64,000 bases of DNA, from NCBI GenBank assembly GCA_008360975.2, contig CM039188.1, forward strand, positions 26,873,944 through 26,937,943, in the 5' to 3' direction. The first letter of the stretch is position 1; each line of letters opens with the position of its first letter. A program made the translations under genes and the position numbers. Source of the stretch: Lichenostomus cassidix. Lineage: Eukaryota > Chordata > Aves > Passeriformes > Meliphagidae. This document shows positions 49,206-61,620 of the stretch, piece by piece. The notes under the pieces are model-generated. The model was not told the origin of the DNA. It ran no database searches and saw only the letters and a list, made by a program, of their open reading frames with translations.

Positions 49206-52200
49206 TATGGTGGCTGGATCCGGGCAGCTGAACCCTGCATCTCCATGGGGAATGAAGGGCATTGAAAGCCACCTATTAGGTCATCCAACCTGCTTCTCAG
49301 AAGCCAAGAGAGGGTTATTCCTCTCTGTTCTTTCTGATATTGTTCTCCTGCTGTGATTCTTTGTGTGGGTTCTTTCTCCTCCAAGCATTGTTCTTTTCCT
49401 AATCCCATTTTATGACACACTGTGAATCGGCGCAGAGGCTGCTGAATCATTCTGCTGTGATGCTGTTTGACCAGCTTCCAACTTGAAGCACTAATAGAAA
49501 GCATTTCTTCCTCCACCCACTGCAAACAAAACAAAAATCCCCAAACTGAAGGAATGGCCAGGCTCCAGTAACACTGAACAAACACAATTTAGAATTATTG
49601 GAGCATTTAATTTTTTATAAGCCTTGAATTTGGAAGTATGTTGGGGTTTGAGGGCATATGTGGTGAAGAGACTATTGAAAACTATTGAAGCACTTTCCTT
49701 GAGATGCACTTGGTAACTAGTTCATAGTTGCACAAGGGAAAGCAAGGTATCCAGATCTCTAAGACTACATATGCTTAAGAACCTCTTGATTTTTTTTGTT
49801 TTATTTCCTTATTGGCGACACTACCAGAAGCTGTCACACACTCTGAGCTTAATTTAAAGGAATCATTCCAAACTCGTAAAAGATACATTTAGGATGTCAT
49901 CTGTATCTGCTTTTTAGACTCCTCATGCCAAATTGCCCCTTTCTAAACATCTCCATGTTCCAAACCATCACCATAATGCTGGGGGAAGGAAAAACTGCAA
50001 TTTGCAGTTGGGAAGGTTATGAACAGGAAGGCAATGCTATAAATAAAGTGCTAACATGAAGCTGGGGGCTGCTCCCGCAGCCCCTCCCAGGAATTGCTCG
50101 AGGGACTGCAAGGCTCTGTTCACATTTCTCTTACAGATGAACCAGTTACTTCTCACCTGCTCATCATCACCTGTTAGAAGCGTTTTCCTCCTCTGATCTG
50201 CCTGCTTGGTTGCTGGGGTGATCCTTTCCTATTGCTTCAGCTGCAGTTGTAGCTTTGCTAAATTGGACCCATTTATTTGGAATGCACCAGCAGTTTGGAT
50301 TTCCACTGACATGCTCCCAGCCAGCCAGGAACAGGCTGGGGGCTGTAACAATGAGCTGCCCCTGCTCTAAATGGAGAAGGTGGAAAAATAGCAGATTCAT
50401 CATAGCACTTCTCCAGTTTTAGAGCCACAGCTCCATCCTTGGAGGCCTTACATCATTTTCAAATGGACTCAAGACTGGATCAAAGGTTTGGGACCAGATT
50501 CCATGGAGTAGTGAGGCCTCTGGATTTTTCTTTCATATGGTTAGCTCAGAGATGGGGCCATGCTCAGCTCTTAATACCCAGTTTTAGAAAAATTCCTCAC
50601 AGTTCTTTGCTTTAGAATCACAGGGAGGATCCAAAGTAATGATAGTATATGTAAAGCTGTAGCTATACAGCTGAACTTCTATAAAGAAATAGTATCCTTC
50701 TGCCTGTCCAGCTTCACCTGTCACTGAAGACTCTCAGCTGTTGGTGAAGCTTTCCCTGGCACAGATTAGGGAAAGTTCACATGAACTGACCTACAGAAAT
50801 TGTCCTCTTCAGCTCAGGGACAGGGAAGAGATGGTGGGGAGCTGTAGGTGTGTTGCTGCACAAGCCGTCATGGAGGTTGCAGGGGTTTGGCTTTGCTCTG
50901 CAAATATGTGTGTTTGTCTGTTTTTCTGAGGGGTGCTTTCTTAGAAAGACTTTTTTTTTTTTTTTTGTGCAGAAAATTTCCCTTCATTTGTACTGGCTGT
51001 TGCCATTTTTCCCCTTAGCAGGTTGTAAGCGTGACCAGTGTTATTTCCAGTTTTGCATGAGATAAGCAGAAAAATGAGATTTCAAACTCAGCAAAACAAC
51101 ATCTTGGCTGTCAGTTCCTTAAATTTACCTCCTCTTTCTGAGGCAGTCAAATGCCTTTAGGTAACAAGCTTCTCTGTGCAGCTCAGGGGGCTTGCATCTG
51201 TCTTTTCTTCCATCTTCCTTTCACCACAATCCCAGAATTCCAGAAGATGAGCCCCAGGAGGGCTGCATGGGACTGGCTTGGATGCAGCTGGTGGGTGCTC
51301 TCAGCACTGACTGGGAAGCAGGAGCCTGACCAGGTCAGGAGGTGTTTCCTCTCTGGGTACCCAAATGGGGCCTGGCAAAGTGGCCAGAGACAGGCTGGCC
51401 CTGGTGGAAGTTGTGGTTTCCTGAGGAGTGACCTGGATGTGGGTTTTACTGTGAAATTAAAGTTGAGTGAGTGAAAGGAAAAGTCTTCACTCTGCTTGAC
51501 TTTGGCCTGAGGGAAAGACTTAAGACTGATGGGCAGGGAGTAAAGAAAGGGCTGTTGGGTCAAAGCCTTCCCAATTCCTCAATGAGCAGCTGAAGCTACT
51601 TACATTGAATTAATTGCAGAGAATATGAGATGAGAGAAGAGGAAAGCTCAGATGATTAAACAGTGGATGACTTCAGGTCTTTCAGAAGAGCATTCTCCTA
51701 GCTGGTGGTGAAGGGCTGTCAGAGGAGATGGTCACCCATGGTTTGAAAATGGGTTTGGCATTTCATTTGACAAAAACCAGCATGAAGACCAGCATTGGTG
51801 GATCTGCAGTGACTGGAGGAGGAGGTGGCTGTACCTCTGGCAATGTCTCTACCATCCATGGCAGCCACCACCTTGGCTTCACCCTTGGGACAGAACAAAC
51901 AGCTGCATGGGTATCACAGATGTGATTAACACAGGAGGGAGAGCTACAGTTAAAGGAGGTTAAAAAATTTTAGCCAGGGTCACACACAGAAGGATAATCT
52001 CTTTTTCTCTCTGCATTGAATTCTTTGTCGAGCTATAAGAAACACTTTCTATCATCAGCTGCTTAAACTTGGGAGTTCAGCTCCATGGCAAGTACCACAG
52101 CTGCTGAATTTTGGATGGTACCAAACTCTGCATTTCATTATCACTACATTTGTTATTGTGATACAATTTTAAAACAGCATTTAAGAGATATGTCTGGTCC

Positions 52201-55200
52201 CAGATGTTGACAGATCTGGCCAGGGTTTTGCATGTTGATAGCTGGATTCACTAGCTGTTGATAGCTAGTCTTTCATGTTAATGTGTGTGATAAACCTCTC
52301 ATGTACCTTTGTGAGGTGTGAGGTCTTTGGATTTCTCCAGCAATTTCAAAAAAAAGCCCCAAAGTTCCACATGCAGCTGGCTAAACATGAACTGTGGCAT
52401 TGCTTCCTTGAGGGAGCTGCCCACTGCTTTGTAAAGCAGGGACCCTCATTCATCTCTTGCAAAGTGCTCCCCAGAGAGACAAAAATGGGGGACACAAGCA
52501 TTTTGCTTTGAGAAGGGCTCATGTTGCATTATGGAAATTGCTTTGCTAAGAATTCCATTTCAGGTGGACAACAAGGAAGGAAATAAATTGTTTCTTATTG
52601 AGGTTTGAATCAAGGAGCTGCTGCATCTTCTCAAGGTCTTTGCATGCTGTGTTTTTCCAGCACATCAGCATTAATCTGGCTCTAGCACCTGTAGATCAGA
52701 AGACTGTCAGGATGCAGAGCAGCCACACTGCAGGCTCCCACAGTCGGCTGATCAACTCTGATCTCTTCGTTTTTAATGAATAGTTGTAGCAGTTATCCTG
52801 CAGGGCTCAGTCAGTCAGAATTGCTCTAAATTTAGGCTACAACTAAGGACCTGAGAAAACTGTAATCAACAAGATAAATAGCTGAAACCTGCTAAAACAC
52901 TGGCTTAGTGCTTAATTAAATCTTAATATGCTTACAGAAAGAAAAACCTAAACACAAATTTAGCATTTCAGTCAAAACAATGAGGAGCTGCAGCTGGAAT
53001 CAACCAATGTGGCAACTGGCAACCAAGATGAAGACACAAAAATCATGCAAAGATCCCTCTTTAGATTATTTTTTGTCATTGCATACGTTGTTCAGTCTGC
53101 TTGGCCTGTCCTGCTCAATCTACCCGTGTGTGTAAGGAGAAGAAGCTGAACTGACTTATTGAAGACACATACTCTTCACAAGCTGCAGCTTCGTTCTCCT
53201 CTTGTTGCAGACTCCCAAGTTAGCTCCAAATGACTCCCTTTGCTAGCAGTCAGCCCCCTCAGTCCCACATGCTGAATGTCCCTCCCCACAAATCACTTCT
53301 CACGGATGACTTTGCCAGCCCTCAGCACCTTGCTTATTCCTCCTCTCATGCAGCCCCTTTGCTGGCAGCAACAGTGTGTTTGCTTGGGAGATATCCTTGG
53401 TAACGCTGCCCACTTTCCTGCATCCAGAAAAGCTGCTGACCCACAGAACTGTGTCTGGGCACAGACCACACAGAGCCAAATGTCTGGGTGGTAATAGGGC
53501 ATCTGCCCTGGCTTGCTTTGGCTCTGGCTTTTTGTCACAGCCTCGTATGGCCTGACACGTCTTCTGTAGGCAAATCAGTTTAGAGCACAGGGGTTACCCA
53601 GCATTTCCCTACCCCCTATCCTGTGCCTGGTTAGCTGCCTGCTGTCTGCCCTTGTATTGTGCCACATCAAGCCACAGGGACTTCTGGACTGACACACTGC
53701 TGTCACCAGCCCTGGAGCATCCACTGGTACTGCCTGTGGCCCCAGCTGATTAACACATTATTTATGGTCCTGCCCTGCCAGCCAGTTTGCGAGTCTCTCT
53801 CTTGCAGAAAAGCAAGAGAAAGCCACACAGGCTGTGTCCATCTCAGCAGTGGTGTGTGGTCAGTGGGCTGCCTCTGCAACTGCAGATCTCCCATGGACAC
53901 AGGAGCTGGTGGAAAGGGGCAGCTCCTCTGTGAGCAGTGCCTGCTGGTGTCAGTGGGGCTGGCTCTGTGGCCACTCCAAGCTTGGCCTTTTAAGAGTCAG
54001 TGTCAATGTTTTGCTGAGAGCCCTGTGTTATTACTGTGTATTAATTACCATGTGCTGCCATGTTTCAGCTTCTGAATCTTGTGGTCGAGGAGCAGCAAGC
54101 TGCATCCTGGCAGGGCACTTTCTGCTCCTTCTTGGTCCGCTTCCCCATGCTCAATGACCAGGTCTTGGGTAATAACTGGCATTTCCCAGACCTTGCTGTG
54201 TTTATGTACCTACTCACAAAGAAGTTTCTTCAAATGGAAGTGAATTTGCTCAGAGCTATGACTCTACCCAAGCCTGCTTGGAGCTGCTGGCAGCCTTTGT
54301 TCAGGCTCTTTCTCTGTTTAACCTGTGCATCAAAACACTTTCCAAGTAGCCTTCATGCTGTCCTCACCAAAGAAAGAAGCCTCTCAAAAGATGCTGTACC
54401 AATATGGATTTTTCCTGCCCAAGTTAGAGGTGAAACAGGCCAGCAGGAATTCATCAGGCACCAGGAGCTGCTGTCTTTCAAAAAGGCAAAGTGCTGTCAG
54501 TCACAGTGGCTCCCCACATGGGAGGCCATGCAGTCCAGCTCCTGCTATGCCCTGAGCTCACCAGAGGCCAGTGGATGCTCCACTGCCTCTCTGGGGGCTG
54601 CAGCTCCCAGGTCCAGTACTGGCCAGCCCATCTGTGTGCTGGTCATGGGCTGTCAGTGCCAGCTTTGCTTCCTGACACTTTATACAGCCCTAAATCTGCA
54701 GAGCAAAGAGAAGAAAGTTCCCTCTTTCCATGGAGTGTATTTAATTTGCTTGTTCCTGCTCCTTTCTCATCCTCAGCCAGTCTCATCAGCTGCCCTGTTA
54801 TTTCAGGGCTGGCCAAGGAGCTCTGCAGTCCTTCCCATCTCACCGCTGCCTCAAAGAAAGGGGAGGTTTGGGCTTTCCCACTCTGCCCACCCACAAGCAC
54901 CTTCCTGGAAACTCTCTTCAAATACAGGTTCTTCACCTCTCCAAGGAGCACATCCCTCATGAGACCAAGGATTTGACATGTGCTTAACCAGTCAGTCCCT
55001 TTGTGGGGATTAGCCAGCCTGGGTAACGTTTGCATTTTACCCTTTACTGTCTGCTGGTTGTGGATTTACTTTTGGAGCTAATATCACTGTTTTTCCTTCT
55101 ATTTTCTCCCCAAAGGTTGTCCTGAGCCACCTGCACTCTGTGTATAAAATAAATAAATGGCCTTGACTGTTTGCAGGCAGATGGTCTATCCATCTTCTGC

Positions 55201-55470
55201 CAAAACTTTGATAGCGCCGTGAAGAATCCCTCTGTGCTAATGGTGCCAGCATAGTCCTTTACATCCCTGCTGGAGGATTTCTTTGTTCCTTTTTTGCAGC
55301 ATCCTTTTGTATGTGCTGGTTGCAACCAGAGGGCTTGTGCTCCACTTCTCACGGCCTGCAGCACTCCTCAAGCTTCTGTAATGCAGGCTCTGAGTTCCCT
55401 CTTCTGTTTGAGCTGAAAACGATTAAAAGCCATTGAGAGCTTCAGAAACAGCTGGGTTTTGTCTAGTAAA
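49206..55470. other. Downstream intergenic DNA, no gene recognised
   Basis: No exon could be supported on either strand. A T-run lies at 50951-50965. From 53659 to 54976 several + strand frames are open at once, the longest 300 codons (54060-54962). Two overlapping open frames without family resemblance suggest stop-poor composition, not coding. Mammalian synteny predicts ILDR1 on the - strand nearby, but no ILDR1-like exon was seen. Confidence 0.5.
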
Positions 55471-55512
55471 GTTCTTTTTTTAATTCTTTTTTTTTCTTTT
55501 TTTTTTTTTTTT
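55471..55512. repeat. T-rich low-complexity tract
   Basis: Long T-runs broken by single A, C or AA interruptions. Confidence 0.85.
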
Positions 55513-56339
55513 ACTGTGTTCATATCCATCACTTACAGCTAGGGAGTGAAACACTGCTTCAGTCTTCTCCTGTCAACTCTCTCAGGAGAAGGCTGGGCTT
55601 TTAGCTTTTTCATAAAACCTTTATCTTTGATGCCTTTGGTCCTAATGCTCATTGTTCACCATCCCTTGAATCCAGGGATTTTGGTTCCTTTCTTTGGGTT
55701 CTTGCTTCAGTCTGCTCAGCATTTTGTACCTGGTTTCACTGTATTACACCTCCCGGGGTCCATTTACCTATTGGGCTCAAAATGAGCAGAGAAGTCATCC
55801 CAGTGGTTTTAAAAGATGCACCTAGATAGAACCTGTTCAACTCTGGAAGTTTTGAGCCTCTTTTCAGCTTGTTAGGGAAGAGCAGGCACTTTTCCATGCA
55901 AAGGTGTGTTTTCATGCCTACTGCATCCTGCTCTGGCTGGGAGAGGATGCTTCCAGGTTAGAGCAGCTCCACCATCCACAGCACTTTGTGCCCGCTTTTC
56001 TCTCGCTCTGGATTTCCTGACCTGGATTCCTCTGCTCTTGGCCCCCCCTTGGTGGGTCTCTCACACTTGTGATACTCACTCTGAGGTAGATATTGCCTCC
56101 AGCAATTTATTTTACCAGTCCAATGTTGCATATGGTGACACTAGTAATGGGATTTATTTTGCCTTTTCAGTCTCTACTGTTTTTCCAGGTTTCTGCTGTG
56201 CTTTCTCTTGATTCAGACTGTCAAACTCTTGCCAATTTTGCCTTCTTCCTCATGGCTTCCCATTATCAGTGCTGTGCCTGGAGTCCAAGTGCCCTTCGTG
56301 CCCCAGATCTGCAAGATAAGTAAACTTAGAAAATCATTA

Positions 56340-56640
56340 GGGCAGACTTTGACCGCTCCTGTCTCCATCAAAGACTAGGATTAAATTAAGTCCCTTTGAT
56401 AAACTGAGCTGATGGGCCAATTTGGATTGCACATGTGCTATTATGAGCCTCGCGGGGCTTATGATTAAAAGACATGAGAGAACACAATTATTTAGAGAGC
56501 TACCAGGAGATTGCTGTAGCTCACTAGTCACTTCTTTATCAGAACAAAAGAAGAGCCCAATTCTCCAGGGCGACAGGCAGCTCCTGGGAAGTCCGTGAGT
56601 CTCTAATTGCTGTGGGAGGTGAGAGTCACACTTTGATGTG
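56340..56640. promoter_or_regulatory. Possible conserved regulatory element with TCF/LEF-like sites
   Basis: Contains ATCAAAG (56367) and CTTTGAT (56394 and 56631), all matching the TCF/LEF core. It also has homeobox-like ATTA motifs and several CpGs, including GCCTCGCGGGGC, which are rare in the surrounding DNA. The enhancer role is an inference from motif density only. Confidence 0.2.
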
Positions 56641-58365
56641 TGTGATAACACTGCGGGGGGGTGATGGGGAGAAAGCCACGCCGACCATTTCTGTCCCCAA
56701 GGCACTTGGGCCAGGAGTGAAACCTTCCACATAGGTGGCTTCTTTATCTCTTTTTACAGTTGCTTGTGGGTTTTTTTCCCCCACCATAAACTGCAGTTGT
56801 CTTTGCAGCAAGATAGAGCTCAGCTGGGCTTCTTTGCAGGACTTTGATCAAATCCTGACCTGCACAGGGACCTCAGTGCAACCAGGGCTGATTCCTTGCA
56901 TCAAATCTTCAAGGCTGGGCTGGATCCTGACCCAACAGGAAAAGTAATGTCAGCTTAGGCTCTGCAGCAAGCCCTGAAGATGAGAAATGTCTGACTGGAC
57001 ACAAATAAAATTTTGCCTGTTCTTTTTTTTTTTTTTTCACTCAGGGTCAGGTTACTGAGTCAGGGCTGGATGGTGTATGTAATTGTAGCAAGGCTATTTT
57101 TCTCACTTTTTTTTTTTAAAGAACATTCCTGCTGCATTTTAATTACAACATTTAGAACATGTCCAAATAGCTTGAGCTCAAATTGATCTTGTTTTTCAGC
57201 CAGGAAGCTTGTTTTTCATCTATTATTATAACAAATGTGCTATTGATAATAGTTTAGGTGCAATATTGCAAAGCTTAGTGCTATACATCAGCTCTGAAGG
57301 CTCAAAATTCTCTTATTATCCATTACTGACATGACAGTTTACAAATATTTAACAAACAAATTACCAGGTTTTCCTTGTTCCCTCTTAGTTTGCAGTCTCA
57401 GTCCTTTTGACAGCTGAATTCAGGATTAATGATGAGCTTGTTTAAGACGATTGTTTGCTAACAAACAGGTTTATTCTCTAAACCTACAAGTGCAGTAGGA
57501 GAACTAACACTGGCACTTTGAATTAAATCTCATCCTCAAAGCAAATTTTTTAGCTTTATTCCCTCCAATTCTCCTGAGAAGAAATCGGATTTCCCTAGTA
57601 AAGTACTTAGACGTGTTAATAATTTCTTGGTTTATGTAGTCATTTTAAATATAGACACTTAACATGAAGAGCTGCAACAGGAGTATTTTTTCTCTGCCAG
57701 CCCTGAGCTTGCTGGGTCTGTTCAGGCTGTAAGTGTTTTAAAGTCCTTTCTGAGCACAAGCAGGGGAGCAAAGAGACCACCTTGAGCCTCCATGGAAAAG
57801 AGATATCCAGAAGGACAAGCTGGATTTGGTCCTCTATAAAGCACTGGAGGCAGCACTGTGAAACATTCAGCCCAGCTCCTGGGAGTGGTAAAATCCATGC
57901 TTTGCAGCAGCTTCTCCACCTGCTCCAGGTCTGAGCACAGGGTGAAGGGCTCAGAAAGGGCTGACAACCAATATCTGCCTGGGAAGGTTGTTTCTGCTGT
58001 AGATGGCTGCAGGTGAAGCAAGAAAGGTGCTACACCCCCTGGGAAAGCCTGATACATCCCCAGGGGAACCAGGGGCATCTTCTGGGAGAAAACACAGCAC
58101 CGGAACAGAGACTGAAAGAATGTGTGAAGCACCCCCTTCAGAGCACGTCCTGGGCGCTGGGCCATCCCTGCCCTGTGGTTTCTGATCTTGGGCTTTGCAT
58201 GCACAATGCAGGAATTCACTGCTGTGTGGGCCTGGCTTTGGAGATGAGAAGTGATTTTGTTCTCAAGAAAAGTCACCCTTTGTTGGCAGAAAATCTGTGA
58301 GTTTGGTTCCCCAAGGGATAGTGTTTGAAAATCACAGATGATTAAAAGGTAATACATTTGAGGGT

Positions 58366-58473
58366 TAGTTTTGTTCTGTTTTGTTTTGCTTTGTTTGGGT
58401 TTTTTTTTTTGCTTAGTTTTTTTTTCTGTTAGTTTGGTTTGTTCGTGTGGGAGGTGTTTGTTTGTTTGTTTGC
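58366..58473. repeat. GTTTT/GTTTG low-complexity tract
   Basis: Reiterated GTTTT and GTTTG units with T-runs of 9 to 12. Confidence 0.85.
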
Positions 58474-59699
58474 CTTTTGGGTATGACAAACTGAATGCCA
58501 CACATAAATTTCTCCACATCTGACCTGGCCACAATTTTTTTTATTTTAATGCAAGAAAATCTGAGACTCTCCTTAAAAGAGGAGGCCCCCACCTGAGTTC
58601 TGAAATACCAAATGTAACACTAGCAAAAATTACTAAAGCTGGCAAGTCTCAGTGTAGCATATCACATTGATCTTAAACAAAAATAAGCCAAATCAAGTCA
58701 GACTTGATAAAACAGAATAAAAGCATGCTTGGCTTGAAATAATGTGTTAATAGATAGTATTTCTTCATTACATTTTATCTGATAAGCAATAAAACCACAG
58801 ACTCAGTGCATACAGTCTCTATGTGCCCTCTGCTAATTGCCCATCATCATGTGAAATGCAAGCACTCATTACTCACTTCCTTGGAACCAGCATGGCCAGC
58901 ATGGAGCAGCAGGGACGGGGGCACAGCTGAGGATGTTGGCATCTCTGTACATGAATTTTCAACCCTGGAGAAATCCCCATAATATGGACATCTTAGCCTG
59001 GTATTTAAGCCTTCATCTCACTTCTTTTTAAGGCTTGCTTAACACTTTCCCAGTTGATTGATACAGCATCAATCACAGTAATATGCCAGCTATGATGTTC
59101 CTGTTAATAACTGCTGAGGAGATGGGTGGCTCAGGGCCCTGAGCTGAGCACAGGCATTTTCCTTGCAAATGCCAGGGAAGATTTATGGACAACAGCATCT
59201 TGCAAAATGCGTAGGGCAGCAGCAAGAAACTGCCCATCATTCCACCCCCAAGCACCTCCCAGCTTGGGAATATGCCTGTCACTGGGGTTATATCTGCAAC
59301 CCTTATTTGCCCTGGGGGTTAAGGATTTGAGGAAAAATACACTCACATGCAAGTTGGTGAAATGCAGCTAGCAGCTGGACACACCAAGGGTAAACTGGGT
59401 CCAATTACCTGCTTTGCTTATGCCAGCTGCCATGTATTACAAATCAAGCCACTCACAAGGAACCAAACTATTAAGCTTCTTTCTCATATTCATTAATTAT
59501 AGAGATACCATCACTCATGTTTGTAATCTATGAACTGTCCTATGATAGCTGATTTACTTTTTTTCAGTTCAGTGAATTGTGATGGTGAGGCTGCAAGCAG
59601 TACTGGCAAGTGATTCCTGCAGGGACCTGCTCCTGCAGGTCTGAGCTGGTGAAATCCCCCTTTTCATGACACAAAGCCAGCACAGTGACCTTGCAGGTA

Positions 59700-59786
59700 C
59701 AGATTTACTCTGTCCCCTATCCTTCTGGGGATCCAGAATCTGGGGCAGAGTAAATCTGGGGATTTACTCTGCCCCCCCATCCTTCT
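59700..59786. repeat. Three-arm inverted and direct repeat
   Basis: Left arm CAGATTTACTCTGTCCCC (59700-59717) is inverted at 59742-59758 with one indel. The segment GATTTACTCTG...CATCCTTCT then recurs in direct orientation at 59761-59786. The inner pair GCAGAGTAAATC / GATTTACTCTGC is a perfect 12-bp stem with a TGGG loop (59745-59772). Confidence 0.85.
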
Positions 59787-61181
59787 ACACAGTCTCTGGG
59801 AGAAGCTCAACCCAAAAGTGTCCTGCAGGAGAAGGTCAGGTAAATATCTGAAACCCTGACAGTCAATTTAAGGAGAAGCTTTCAGGCCAAAAGGATGTCA
59901 CCCTAAAGACTTTCTCTGGCATGCTGAGCACCGTAAAACGTTGCTGGGATCCATCGCTGTGGGTACTGATTTCTCTTCTGCTTTGCTGTTCCTACTGTGT
60001 TTAGGTTCAGAGTGGCAGCACAGTGAGAGGGGCTCCCAAACCTCTCCCAGGGCAAAGGCAGCAGCTGTGGGGCAACCCCATGTTTTCACAGACCTCTCCC
60101 AATTTATCCTGCCAGTGTTCAGCCTTCCTTACAAACCTCTGCCCTTTCCTGATGGTAGGGCAGCAAAATGAGTCAGAAGAGGAAAAGCCCTTCAGAGCAG
60201 CTCATCCCACCAGGGTCGCTTACTGAGTCACGATCTGAAGACTGAGCTTTTGAAAGGATTTGCCACCATGGCACCTGGGACAGTCCTGCTCTGTTTTCTC
60301 CCGTTGCTGCTTTCTGGACAGATGTGTCCCAGCCACTCGGTCTCCTCTGATGTGCACAGGAGGCCATGCATGTGATCAGATCACTGATAGATGCTCCACA
60401 GCCATCTGGATCTAGGGAAGAAATGACAAATTTCCCCCATCCCCCCCACACTGCCACACCTTCGATGAGATTTTGATGAATGAGATCTTTATTGGCTGCT
60501 GGGCTAATTAAATAGAAGTTGCATCAGCTTCTAACTGACAGGCTTTAATTTCTCCTGAGCAGATTTTGAGAGGACCAGATGAATACAAAAATGAAAGGAA
60601 AGACTGTGGATTGGATCCAAGGATGTCTCTGACTACATTGTGCTTGAGCTGGAAGTTTGTTCCACCTTCCCCTGGGGAACTGGGATGGGACAGGAGGCTC
60701 CTGTGCTGCGAGAGTGCTGTCAGCAAAGCCAAAATTAACACAGATAACAAAAAAGAGAAAATAGTATCCTGGTTTTAAATAAGAATTTCTGAAGTCTTAT
60801 CTTTGCCCCAGTCTTTTGCTTTGGAGGTGCTGTGCTGCCACAGTGTGCAAGGGTTCCACAGCCCTCTTGGCCTCTTGCTGCCATTTCCCTGTGCAGGAGG
60901 AGGGTAGGGGGCTGATTTGCCTCTCTCCTCCAGGCTCCTGCCTAAACCTCCAAGCAGAGTATGTGGATAGCTAAATAGGAGAGTCATTGGCAGAAAACGT
61001 TTCTGGGTACCCAAGTTTCATGTTGGTCCAGGACAGAGACAGACTTGGTACACAGTAGATTAAAAAGTTAACTGAAATTATTGAACAAGCCTCAGTGACT
61101 TCAGTGGTGTCATGTTTTCCCCAGTGGACTCTGCAGTCTATATCTGGGCACATCCAGCCTAAGAGGCTTGTTCCATGTTTA

Positions 61182-61255
61182 ATTTATGGTGTGATGAATG
61201 AGTTCTTAGCATACAATGCATTTAATTCCATTTTGGCCTGATTTATGGTGTGATG
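61182..61255 (+). repeat. Two exact copies of a 15-bp motif, 59 bp apart
   Basis: ATTTATGGTGTGATG occurs at 61182-61196 and again at 61241-61255 with unrelated sequence between. The following 130 bases are rich in TGATG and GATAAAT-like words. Confidence 0.85.
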
Positions 61256-61544
61256 TGAACTGCACGTGAAGTTTTTAATTCAGTAGGTGGTGACTGTGAT
61301 GCAGTATATGAAGTGTGACGGAAGAGATGATAAATTCGATTCCAAAGGTGATGCATCAATTTCAGTGTGAAGTGCATCAAATTTATCACATGGCATGTTG
61401 GTTTCAGTGCACGACACCCCAGCAATGACAGTGCCAGGCCAGTTAAGAGGGATACTTTCACTGCATCACCAGTGGTCCCCTACATCCACCACCTCCTCAG
61501 AAAAAAAATGGCCCTTGCTGTTTGTCTTTCATTTGATCTTGCAG

Positions 61545-61620
61545 GACTTGAAGACAACCATAGAAATGGCCCATCAGGTGCTGATGAAAATATTTATTTT
61601 CAATTTAATGCATGCACCAG
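61545..61620 (+). other. Orphan exon candidate with strong splice sites
   Basis: A long pyrimidine tract ends TTGATCTTGCAG before it, and CACCAG|gtaaga follows. Two of the three frames are open through it, one reading LEDNHRNGPSGADENIYFQF, the other DLKTTIEMAHQVLMKIFIFN. No family was recognised and no partner exon was found, so it may be a cryptic exon or a lncRNA exon. Confidence 0.2.

Larger units (their letters stand above)
55513..59699. other. Downstream intergenic DNA with candidate enhancer
   Basis: No gene recognised. Includes T-runs (about 57023-57037), a GTTTT-rich tract and a possible regulatory block at 56340-56640. The 270-codon - strand frame at 57722-58534 spans the GTTTT tract and is not considered a gene. 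Confidence 0.45.

Noticed and set aside
57722..58534. 270-codon - strand open frame
   Set aside because: Its N-terminal part is the translation of a GTTTT tract (Lys/Gln/Asn/Thr run), and the remainder matches nothing I recognise.
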